Part shown: in pieces, positions 35,666-43,466 of the stretch | Numbering within the stretch: position 1 is the first letter of the stretch | Layout: the number at the start of each line of letters is the position of its first letter | Assembly (NCBI GenBank): GCA_019358875.1 | Contig: JAHHIF010000019.1 | Span: 1-64,000 of the forward strand | Direction: 5' to 3' | DNA length: 64,000 nucleotides | From: Symplocastrum torsivum CPER-KK1 | GTDB lineage: Bacteria; Cyanobacteriota; Cyanobacteriia; Cyanobacteriales; Coleofasciculaceae | The notes under the pieces: model-generated | What the model was told of the DNA's origin: nothing | The model's input: the letters and a program-made list of their open reading frames with translations, nothing else | The model's database searches: none | Position numbers and translations under genes: made by a program

Positions 35666-36601
35666 TTAATGATACTTTCCCGCCGTCACATTATCCCTGA
35701 ATTTGTCTAGCCTTTCTTCTAGTTCAAGAGTGAGTTGGTTAAGCTGGTACTCATTACTTAAAGTTGGATGGGCAGTTTTGGCAATATTAACCAACTGCAT
35801 TGCTATCATTGTTTGCTGGCTGCTCCCAATCTCGTTTAAAGAGCGGAACTTATCCTGTTTAAGCCAATTAACCCAATGACGGGTTGCTTTGAGAGAGGAG
35901 CGGATGCCTCGTGCGGCTGGCGGGTATAAATGACTTAGGGGAGCAATGTAGCTGGGTTGATATTCTGCATTAATTGAAGAACACCAATCAAGCCATTTAA
36001 ATCTTAAAATTCTGGAGCTGGTAACTATTGAAATCCAAGGAACCCGAAGCGCATCGGCAACAATGGCACCATGCATCGCTTCGGCAAGAAGAACCTCTGT
36101 CTGGCTAATCGCAGATAATACTTGCTCGATTGGCCAGCGTGGATCGATATATCCAAATCCTATTTGCTCGCAGGTTAATTTCCAAAACTCGCTACCATAA
36201 TTGGCATGATGAACGTGAGGCATGAAGGCAAAGCGATTAGTTTTGCCACCAGTGGGTTTGAATAGGCGTCTAACGAGGATAGCTCCATCGGCGACGGCAA
36301 ATTTAGCTGGCAAACCAAGCTTTTGAGCAGATAGTAAACCTCTCACACAGTAAATAGTCCAGGAATTATCAATGTTAGGCAAACCTTTTTCATAACCAAT
36401 TCCGGAACTAAAGATTGCTATCTTGCGAACATTTGATAAGCGCTTGATTAATAAATTATTGAGCAGAGTTCCAATACCGACAAACACTGTTTTTTCATCT
36501 TCATCAAATACACCAGGAAGTAGTTGATTCCATAACCAAGGATTTAAGGAATCACCAAAATTACTCATCCCATCGGGTCGGCTATAGTAAAAAAGTTTCA
36601 T
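35666..36601 (-). CDS. Polysaccharide pyruvyl transferase family
   Basis: A 311-aa enzyme of the PS_pyruv_trans family (CsaB, ExoV, WcaK type), which adds a pyruvyl ketal to sugar residues of surface polysaccharide. Motifs: YYSRPDGMSNFGDSLNPWLW, VGIGTLLNN, SSGIGYEKG, YCVRGLLSAQKLGLP, DGAILVRRL and AEAMHGAIVADALRVPWISI, the last being the family's conserved MHG(A/L) loop. Its ATG overlaps the end of the upstream glycosyltransferase gene by four bases (ATGA). It is the third gene of an exopolysaccharide operon. Confidence 0.88.
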   Translation of the reverse strand: MKLFYYSRPDGMSNFGDSLNPWLWNQLLPGVFDEDEKTVFVGIGTLLNNLLIKRLSNVRKIAIFSSGIGYEKGLPNIDNSWTIYCVRGLLSAQKLGLPAKFAVADGAILVRRLFKPTGGKTNRFAFMPHVHHANYGSEFWKLTCEQIGFGYIDPRWPIEQVLSAISQTEVLLAEAMHGAIVADALRVPWISIVTSSRILRFKWLDWCSSINAEYQPSYIAPLSHLYPPAARGIRSSLKATRHWVNWLKQDKFRSLNEIGSSQQTMIAMQLVNIAKTAHPTLSNEYQLNQLTLELEERLDKFRDNVTAGKYH

Positions 36602-37698
36602 TGATTCTTACGCTTTGACGTTGATGATGCTAATAACGCAGCGTGTATTTTATATTGAATTCGATTAATATTGAAAGTAAAATAGTTACGGTCTAAGATT
36701 AATTTTTGAAACCAGTGAGGTTTGGCTTTCCAATGGTAATAGGCTGGAATCGCGATCGCTTCTAAAAAGTTTCGCCACCTAGCAGTAATGTTTGAATGCA
36801 GTAAGGACTGAGCGCGAAGTTGCCCATTTTTCACCATTTCTAGACGTAAAGTGTGATTGTCTGTGGCACCGCGTAAAGGGCGATCGCTTTGCAGTCGTTC
36901 CAAGGCTGAAATGACATCGGCAGGAGAAGTCACTTCTAGATAGTCGAGGGAGGATTGGCGTTCAGCACGGTAGGCAGATTCAGCACCTACAATCGCAGGT
37001 ACGTTAGCTAACCAAGCATTGTACAGTTTTGTTGCAGGCTTGCTGATGTAGTTGCGACTCAGATAGAGTTGTTGGCGATCGAAACTACGTACTGCCACGA
37101 TCGCATCAATCTCGCTATAGTCATTCCAACGATCATGAATCTGGCTGTAGTCGCTCCAGTGGTTGCGATTGAGTATCGGATACCAATTCAACCCCATCAC
37201 CTTGAGCTGTTTTTCCCAAGAAGAATCTAGTAGCTCCGGTGCTAGATTGACTTCGTGACCGAAAAAAGCAATATTCTCAAAGCGATCGCCTCTTGCAAGA
37301 TTGCGAGGAATCAAGGCTGGCTGAGACCAGTGAGGTATATAGTAACTATTCTTAAGGGTTTTACTTTCTAGGGAATTTTGTACAACATGGAGCTGAGCAT
37401 AGGGATACGCTGGTAGCTCAGCCTTCAGGCAAATGAGTAGTATATTTGGCGTTGGCTTGAGATTATCGTTATGTGCTCGTAAGGCGTTGCGATGCACTAA
37501 AACAATTCCTTCAGCAGGCAACTCGCTTACCAGTTCGCAAGGAAAATTATCTGCCTTTAAGCGAAGGTAAGTTTGTACAGTCCAGGCATAGATACCAAGA
37601 CCAAAACCTTTCCAGTTTTCATCTGCACTTACTGGCATGGTGGAAGGCCAATAAAGCTGAGGAATATAAAAGTAAATGGGTGGTACTCTCTCACTCAT
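36598..37698 (-). CDS. Glycosyltransferase-like protein
   Basis: A 366-aa protein without membrane segments. The C-terminal half carries KPATKLYNAWLANVPAIVG, the acceptor/nucleotide-site-like stretch seen in GT-B enzymes (sugar transferases with KxxN..W..GVP). Earlier pieces (LVHRNALRAHNDN, YYIPHWSQPALIPR, IAFFGHEVNL) fit a GT-B N-domain. I cannot place it in a numbered family. It overlaps the upstream hpsE-like gene by 8 bases and the downstream pyruvyl transferase by 4, so the three are translationally coupled and should act on the same polymer. Confidence 0.75.
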   Translation of the reverse strand: MSERVPPIYFYIPQLYWPSTMPVSADENWKGFGLGIYAWTVQTYLRLKADNFPCELVSELPAEGIVLVHRNALRAHNDNLKPTPNILLICLKAELPAYPYAQLHVVQNSLESKTLKNSYYIPHWSQPALIPRNLARGDRFENIAFFGHEVNLAPELLDSSWEKQLKVMGLNWYPILNRNHWSDYSQIHDRWNDYSEIDAIVAVRSFDRQQLYLSRNYISKPATKLYNAWLANVPAIVGAESAYRAERQSSLDYLEVTSPADVISALERLQSDRPLRGATDNHTLRLEMVKNGQLRAQSLLHSNITARWRNFLEAIAIPAYYHWKAKPHWFQKLILDRNYFTFNINRIQYKIHAALLASSTSKRKNQ

Positions 37699-38875
37699 GG
37701 AGGAAGAAATGATTTTTTAAATTACTTTTCACCCAAAAAAAATGCCAATAGTAAAAAGGACTCACAAGAGTGCTTAAAAGAAGTTCCATTTCACAAGCTG
37801 CAACAGTATTAGTTTTTAAAGCTTTGCGATACTTGATGAAATGAAGAATAAGTTTTCTGAGATCGTTGACCCAGTAGGCTAGCAAAGCCAAGGGTTTCTG
37901 CCAGACTCGAAAGCGTAACATCCGAATCGGATATCGGCTCAAACCTACTCCTCGCAAGAGTTTCGCTAAATACCTTTTTTCTAACCGCCAAGGGGGTATG
38001 TGGTGATAAATGCACATTTGAGGGTTATGCCAAATCTCCCATCCTCCTTGAATGATGTAAGATAACGTTTCTAAATCTTCCCCTTTTGATAACAGAGATG
38101 TCGTGCATACTCCTTTGAAAAAAGGGCGACCAGGAACACAATCTATCCAGGCTTGCTTGCGAATGACAAGTCCTGCTCCCACGGGAAGTAGACCGTTGCG
38201 AAGGTCATATCGAAAAGGTTCTTGACCGCGTTCGACAATTGCTAAAAAACACGATATTCTCTGAAAATTTTCTGGAGGTTTGCTTTCATACTCTCCGTAA
38301 ACTTGACTACCATAAGCTCCAGCTTGAGGATGCAACTGACCAAAACAATAAGCTTCATAAACCCAGTTAGGAGTTGGTAAGTTATCATCATCCAAAAAGC
38401 CAATTAAAGACCCTTGAGCTTCTTTGATGGCGCGGCGTCGAGCAAAAGCTATTCCTTGGGTGGGTTCAAAGTAATATCTCAGGGGATACTCTTTAGACCA
38501 ATTGGATTGATAGTCTTGGACAACTTTTGCAGTATTGTCATTGCTGTTGTTATCGATAACAATCACTTCCCAGGAGAAATGTTTGTCTTGAGACGGTATT
38601 AGCGTTTGTTCTTGAGCGTCAAGCTGTAAAGAATGACCTTTATCGAATGCCGTTTGCCTTAGCCTAGCAGTAGCCAAGTCACAAGCAGTTAACTCGGCTG
38701 TATTAGTGCTGACTTTGCCTGATGCCTCAGTAGCCAAGCAGAACGCGCTATCAGCCAAGGCGATAAAAGCAGAAGGAGAAGTAACGTTACCTAAGGCAAT
38801 TCGCAATCGCTCTAAAACCTTAGGCAAACGACTTTCTCCGTTGTACGTACAAATAGCTACCGTAAAGTCAACCAC
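37691..38875 (-). CDS. hpsE: HpsE-type glycosyltransferase (GT2)
   Basis: A 394-aa family-2 glycosyltransferase matching HpsE of the hormogonium polysaccharide locus, which makes the slime needed for gliding. Motifs: FTVAICTYNGESRLPKVLERL, EVIVIDNNSNDNTA, IGFLDDDNLP (DxD-like metal site), AGAYGSQVYGEY, PPENFQRISCFLAIVERG, LLPVGAGLVIRKQAW, SKGEDLETLSYIIQGGWEIWHNP, MCIYHHIPPWRL. Residues ~31-97 are an unusual insert between the first and second strands of the GT-A fold, where relatives are short. First gene of the overlapping polysaccharide operon. Cytoplasmic or membrane-associated. Confidence 0.85.
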   Translation of the reverse strand: MVDFTVAICTYNGESRLPKVLERLRIALGNVTSPSAFIALADSAFCLATEASGKVSTNTAELTACDLATARLRQTAFDKGHSLQLDAQEQTLIPSQDKHFSWEVIVIDNNSNDNTAKVVQDYQSNWSKEYPLRYYFEPTQGIAFARRRAIKEAQGSLIGFLDDDNLPTPNWVYEAYCFGQLHPQAGAYGSQVYGEYESKPPENFQRISCFLAIVERGQEPFRYDLRNGLLPVGAGLVIRKQAWIDCVPGRPFFKGVCTTSLLSKGEDLETLSYIIQGGWEIWHNPQMCIYHHIPPWRLEKRYLAKLLRGVGLSRYPIRMLRFRVWQKPLALLAYWVNDLRKLILHFIKYRKALKTNTVAACEMELLLSTLVSPFYYWHFFWVKSNLKNHFFLHE

Positions 38876-38951
38876 AATTCAAAGGGGCTAGAGACTGCGG
38901 ACTAAAGACTCTTGTGCTAGAGGAAAACCTCTGCCAATGCTGATAGCTCCA

Positions 38952-41498
38952 CTAGACTACCGTGAAAGTAGTAGAAGCGCTGTCAATCAGCACACTTGCT
39001 TGAATCCCAGTTAGAAGCGCTAGAGTTTCGTCATTGAAACTAATCAAAGTGTTGTTTTCCTCTTGCGCGATCGCTAACTGACCAAAGCTCAATCCATCTG
39101 CTAAGCCAATGAAGTCAATACCAACTTGGAAGTCGAGGATAGTATCAGTGCCTTCACCCGCTGCTAGCACAAAGGTATCGCGACCAGTACCACCGGAGAA
39201 GTCATCGCCAACGAGTATGTCATTACCCAAACCCCCCCGAATCAGGTCATCACCCGCATCACCATAGATTTGGTCGTCGCCTTCATCACCGTAGAGGGAA
39301 TCATTACCAGCTTTACCACCAATTCGGTCATTACCTGCGCCGCCATAGATTTGGTCATCACCCCCAACGGTACCGCCAGGTTCACGACTGTTGAGGTCGC
39401 CCCGCAACACATCATCACCGTCTTCACCAAAAATCCGGTCATCCCCTAATTCACCCGCCACGAGGTCATTCCCCGCACCTGCGTTGATGATATCGTTGCG
39501 ATCGCTAGAACCAATCAAGGTCTCACTATCAGCAGTCCCGTTGAGGATATTCGGAGCTTCCAGAACGTTATCTTCCCGCGCTGAAAGGTTTTGAATCCGC
39601 AGGTCTTGAGACGGATCGACATCTTCGCTCTCAAAGGTGCCAAGCTGATTGATGTACTCCGCAAAAGCATCCTGCTCTGTACCATTGTCAGCAAACGTCG
39701 CTGTCCCTGTCCGTACTCCTGGGTCTACCAAGTCCACTTGGTTTAGCGTATCGCCAAATTCAGGGAAGGGATAGCCATCGCCTCCCTGAGCGAGGAAGCT
39801 CAAAGTCACCATCCGGAACGTGCGCGTCGGGTCGCCTACGATTTCCCCATTCTCAACAACCGTCTCAATTAGGTTCCCTTCTGAATCCTTAATTGCCACA
39901 GTCTGAACGCGCTCTCCTGCTGGCAAGGTTGCATCAAAGCTGAAAGCCAAGCCACCCACTTGAGGGAACTGACCAGGCGTTGTCCCTGGTTCTGTCGCAG
40001 AAACACCATGCTCTAGTACCTCAAGGAGTTGCTCCGCTGTTACGGTGACTAAACTCAGGGCATTGTTAAAGCGCAACGAGTTCTCAATATCTAGCTGAGA
40101 AACATCTCCTTCCTCCTTACCTGCCAGAGGATTCGCTGGTGGTGGGAGCCTATCAAAATCGTTAGGGTCTGTGGAACCTGGCGCTGCCTCAATCGCGCCA
40201 ATATTGTCCCGGATGCCACCACCATTTTTAAGGGAAAGGAGAACAGTGGAGTCAACTTGTTGGGCAGCAAAAAGGTTAGCGTCAGCCGTGAGGTTCCCCA
40301 AGTTGGTTTCCTGAGTCCGCACATCGTTCCGAGTCCCATTGAGGAATACCTCTGTTTCACCAAAGATGTTGCCATCCTTGGTATTGATAACTTCGCTCAA
40401 AGCATCGGTAATGGCAACAACCTCTGGGTCAGCCACCTCTTCAGGATTGACATCGGTACCATAAACCGTATCAACGCCTAAATCATCCGTTGCGTAAGCG
40501 CCACTATCTTCACTAATGTTGGTGATAATGCCGTTCGCATCAAAGTCCAGCACCAAGCGACCAACATACTGCCAGTTACCGTCCGTGTTGACCACATACG
40601 TTGGTTGACCACTGGCAGAGGTCAGCTCAATTGGGTATGTCCCTGCGCTAGTGTCTCCACTCCTCAGTGGGTCATCAGGGTTAGCGAGTAAGGTGTTGGA
40701 ACCACCTGCAATAATTACATCCACATCTTGCAGAAGCCCTGCCAGAGTCTGCTCGATGTTAATTTGCTGCATATGAGCCAGCAGAACAACTTTGTTGATG
40801 CCTGTACCTGTTAGCTCATCAACACTCGTCTGAATCTCAGCCGCTAAGGCAGCATAGTCTGTTGGATCAGCAGGAGAAACTCCGACATTACCCGGAGAGG
40901 AGATAGAGCGCAGTGTGGGAGTGGTTGCACCAACAACACCAATCCGTTCTCCTAGATCGAGAGTGCCATCACCATCAGTGTCTTCCCCATCATCCAGGAC
41001 GCCGTTGTCGTTGGTATCTTCTGAACCCACGGTAAGGATAACGCTACTAGCAATGCTGTTGGGTTGGGGAGCTTGTCCATCTTCAACAACAAACCGAGCC
41101 AAATTGCTGTCCGTGGTAAAGTCCAGGTTGGAGCTGAGATAGGGGAACTGCGTTCCGACATAGCCATTGCTACTACCGATGAGTTCCGCAACGGTTGAAG
41201 TACCCAAGTCAAATTCATGGTTTCCAAAGGCAGACGCCTGGAAGCCAATTTCATTCAAAATCTGGATATCAGCTCGTCCTACACCTTCACGACCTAGAAC
41301 ATCCCGCAGGGCGCGATCGCTACTTGCAGAAAAGAAGGGGCCAGGAATGTAATTATCACCCGACGACAGAATGAGGGTGTTGTCATACGTGTCTCTCAAA
41401 CCATTAACAACGGCTGAGAAATTGACTGCATCCTCTAGAGCGGGAATTCCGCTTTCCATGTCAGAGGCGTGCAAAATCTGGAGTTGAAAGTCTGCCAT
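38952..41498 (-). CDS. RTX-type 5'-nucleotidase/metallophosphatase
   Basis: An 848-aa predicted secreted phosphoesterase. Residues ~5-350 are a calcineurin-like metallophosphatase domain (LQILHASDMESG, ILSSGDNYIPG, AFGNHEFDLG). An inserted Asp-rich EF-hand-like stretch (DTNDNGVLDDGEDTDGDG) sits near residue 165. A 5'-nucleotidase C-terminal domain spans ~370-640 (LGNLTADANLFAAQ, LKNGGGIRDNIG, FLAQGGDGYPFPEFGD). About 12 RTX nonapeptide-like Ca-binding repeats follow at ~665-795 (GGAGNDRIGGKAGND), then a beta-rich end. There is no N-terminal signal; RTX proteins leave by type I secretion through a C-terminal signal. It would release phosphate from nucleotides outside the cell. A Pho-box-like array lies 62-102 bases upstream of the start. 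Confidence 0.92.
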   Translation of the reverse strand: MADFQLQILHASDMESGIPALEDAVNFSAVVNGLRDTYDNTLILSSGDNYIPGPFFSASSDRALRDVLGREGVGRADIQILNEIGFQASAFGNHEFDLGTSTVAELIGSSNGYVGTQFPYLSSNLDFTTDSNLARFVVEDGQAPQPNSIASSVILTVGSEDTNDNGVLDDGEDTDGDGTLDLGERIGVVGATTPTLRSISSPGNVGVSPADPTDYAALAAEIQTSVDELTGTGINKVVLLAHMQQINIEQTLAGLLQDVDVIIAGGSNTLLANPDDPLRSGDTSAGTYPIELTSASGQPTYVVNTDGNWQYVGRLVLDFDANGIITNISEDSGAYATDDLGVDTVYGTDVNPEEVADPEVVAITDALSEVINTKDGNIFGETEVFLNGTRNDVRTQETNLGNLTADANLFAAQQVDSTVLLSLKNGGGIRDNIGAIEAAPGSTDPNDFDRLPPPANPLAGKEEGDVSQLDIENSLRFNNALSLVTVTAEQLLEVLEHGVSATEPGTTPGQFPQVGGLAFSFDATLPAGERVQTVAIKDSEGNLIETVVENGEIVGDPTRTFRMVTLSFLAQGGDGYPFPEFGDTLNQVDLVDPGVRTGTATFADNGTEQDAFAEYINQLGTFESEDVDPSQDLRIQNLSAREDNVLEAPNILNGTADSETLIGSSDRNDIINAGAGNDLVAGELGDDRIFGEDGDDVLRGDLNSREPGGTVGGDDQIYGGAGNDRIGGKAGNDSLYGDEGDDQIYGDAGDDLIRGGLGNDILVGDDFSGGTGRDTFVLAAGEGTDTILDFQVGIDFIGLADGLSFGQLAIAQEENNTLISFNDETLALLTGIQASVLIDSASTTFTVV

Positions 41499-41559
41499 GA
41501 GTGATGTGTGAAGAGCTTTTCAGTACAAGTTCGGAGTTTCTTGAAATCTGGGTGCAGTT

Positions 41560-41600
41560 TTTACCTAAAATTTACGCAATCTTTACCTGGATTTAACGTA
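41560..41600 (-). promoter_or_regulatory. Pho-box-like 11-bp periodic array
   Basis: Four 8-base units, TTTACCTA, TTTACGCA, TTTACCTG and TTAACGTA, begin at 41560, 41571, 41582 and 41593: exactly 11 bp apart with 3-base spacers. Cyanobacterial Pho boxes bound by SphR/PhoB are tandem PyTTAAPyPyT octamers with 3-base gaps. The match to the base consensus is imperfect and the units read on the strand opposite the gene, so it is a candidate only. Position and target (secreted nucleotidase) fit phosphate control. Confidence 0.55.
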
Positions 41601-41996
41601 TTTTCATGGACTTTTGACCGCTTTTAGACGTTATCATTGAGTCAAAAAACGTGTAAAGTGATACAGAAAACATTCCTTATGAAGTTTCTGTAAAGTAACT
41701 CCGAAACTGAAGTATTTGCGATCGCTCTTTAGTCCGGGTGATAATACATAATCTTCTAGCGGGAAGGGAGTAATTCAGATTCCTATTCAGCCGCAAAATA
41801 AATGCGATCGCACAAACGCAATACGCTAATCTGCATTTAAATTGCATTATTGAGGAGACAAGGCAGAAGGAATAAGAGTTTTTGTCTCATCATCAAGATA
41901 TGCAATTTAGATCCGTCTCAGCTTTTTTGTTTTCCTTGCTGTCTCTAAGTTCCACACACATCCCGCTGTATCTCATCTATCTAAAAACCGCTATAA
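41601..41996. other. Spacer between nucleotidase and Zn-hydrolase genes
   Basis: About 400 bp of AT-rich sequence with two HIP1 sites and no ORF. It is upstream of the nucleotidase and at the 3' side of the aspartoacylase-like gene. No convincing terminator was found for the latter. Confidence 0.4.
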
Positions 41997-43124
41997 CTAC
42001 AGTACAGAGAGAACATACTCTCCTTCATTTGCAGCATAATTAGTCGAAACATCATAAACCAAACCCTCCGCTTCAGCGCAGATATCAATTAATACAGGTA
42101 ATTCTCCATTTTTATTAAAAGTCAGTATTTGGTATAGTAGTTGCCCCGCTTGAATAGAACTTCCCAACTCGACTCTTGACTGAATCATCCCCCCTGACGG
42201 AGCGTAGTATTGTTTAACTTGACTTTTTATAGTGAACTTAATTTCATGTTCGGCTGTCTTTGCTATAGGAAACCCCGGAATTTTTAATATTTCCTTTTGG
42301 GCTAAATAGTTTTTGATGCCCTGAATACCTCGTTTGACTGACTCTCGATTCATTTGCATCCCAGAACCACATTCCAGTGTCCAAGACTCAATATCAAATT
42401 GAATGGTTTTCCCAAACTCTACTAGTTTCTTCTTCAGTTCTAACCAAGGCTTAATAAACGCCTCATCAAAGGTATGTCCATCATATTCACTCATAAGAAT
42501 TCCATAATTTAGTAGAAAAGCTTTAGCAGTTTCCTCCCGACTTTGGAAGCAATATAAATAGTCTATTGCTTGGTTACTAGAACTATGAATATCAATAACA
42601 TAGTTAGCATCAAAACATAAAGACTGTAAGTGATAGCGATATCGCTCATTAAATGGCAATCCAGTAGGAGATTGAATTTTTTCAAATTGCTTTTTCAAGC
42701 CAAACTGGATTCGTTTAAGATAATTTTGTCTGATCTCAGCAGGGTCAAGATAAACTTGAGACTTGGCAAACTCTTCTAAATCGTCACATTCCTTTTCATA
42801 ATCCCAAAAGATTCGATTCCAGTCTTTCCCGTCATAGATGTTATAACGCCCTGTCGAGAAGAAATGAGTTCGTTGATTGGTACTCAAAGGATTACAAACA
42901 GGAACGAGCCAGATTTCTCCTGTAAGCTGAGTAGCATCAAGAGTCATTAAAAACTCAATTAGCTGATGGATAATTGCATTACCAACAATTTCCGCCCCAT
43001 GGAGATTGGCTTGTAGGTATGCCTTTTTCCCAGCTTGAGCGCCAATAAACTTATAGACTTGGATAGAAAGGCGATCGCCTGAAGCGAGATGCTGAATTGG
43101 AATTGTAGAAATCGTAGGAATCAT
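41997..43124 (-). CDS. AstE/aspartoacylase-family Zn hydrolase
   Basis: A 375-aa cytoplasmic metal-dependent deacylase or deaminoacylase of the M14-like succinylglutamate desuccinylase/aspartoacylase family. Zn ligands: His and Glu in NLHGAEIVGN, second His in VIDIHSSSNQ; the catalytic Glu is in WTLECGSG. An Arg-containing substrate loop (NQRTHFFSTGRYN) is present. The C-terminal ~75 residues form the usual beta domain (YYAPSGGMIQSRVELGSSIQAGQLLYQI) resembling a lipoyl-like barrel. Substrate cannot be told: this group includes N-acylamino-acid and ectoine-derivative deacylases. It stands alone. Confidence 0.85.
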   Translation of the reverse strand: MIPTISTIPIQHLASGDRLSIQVYKFIGAQAGKKAYLQANLHGAEIVGNAIIHQLIEFLMTLDATQLTGEIWLVPVCNPLSTNQRTHFFSTGRYNIYDGKDWNRIFWDYEKECDDLEEFAKSQVYLDPAEIRQNYLKRIQFGLKKQFEKIQSPTGLPFNERYRYHLQSLCFDANYVIDIHSSSNQAIDYLYCFQSREETAKAFLLNYGILMSEYDGHTFDEAFIKPWLELKKKLVEFGKTIQFDIESWTLECGSGMQMNRESVKRGIQGIKNYLAQKEILKIPGFPIAKTAEHEIKFTIKSQVKQYYAPSGGMIQSRVELGSSIQAGQLLYQILTFNKNGELPVLIDICAEAEGLVYDVSTNYAANEGEYVLSVL

Positions 43125-43466
43125 TAGTAAAATAATTCTCGAGTAGGTGGTAGGTTTTAGGGAAAAATCTAGCTCAAGACTTGGTCATATTAGGACTTCG
43201 GGGAAATTCTAACTCCAAGACTCGCCGCTCACCCTACCACCTGCCACCTTGACAGGGATAGGTCACAATCCCCCAATGGAATTCTTTCAGTGGCTTATGA
43301 CTTAAACTCTAAACCTCCCTTTAGACTGATGCGGTCGCGCTTGGTGAAGCAATAACGTGACCTCTCGGCTATTGCGGTTCATTCCACCTATAGAAAGAGT
43401 CAAATAGATTTCTTGATTCCTATAATTTCAAAAAACTTAATCAACTAGATGGGGAGGGTGCTGTAA
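43125..43466. other. Divergent spacer upstream of glgE
   Basis: A 342-bp spacer between two divergent genes, hence a promoter region. It contains accctaccacctgccacc-type simple phrases at ~43235, echoed at 45708, and a small stem (GCAATA/TATTGC, 43349-43375) next to a degenerate HIP1. The glgE start is preceded by ggggaggg. Confidence 0.4.
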
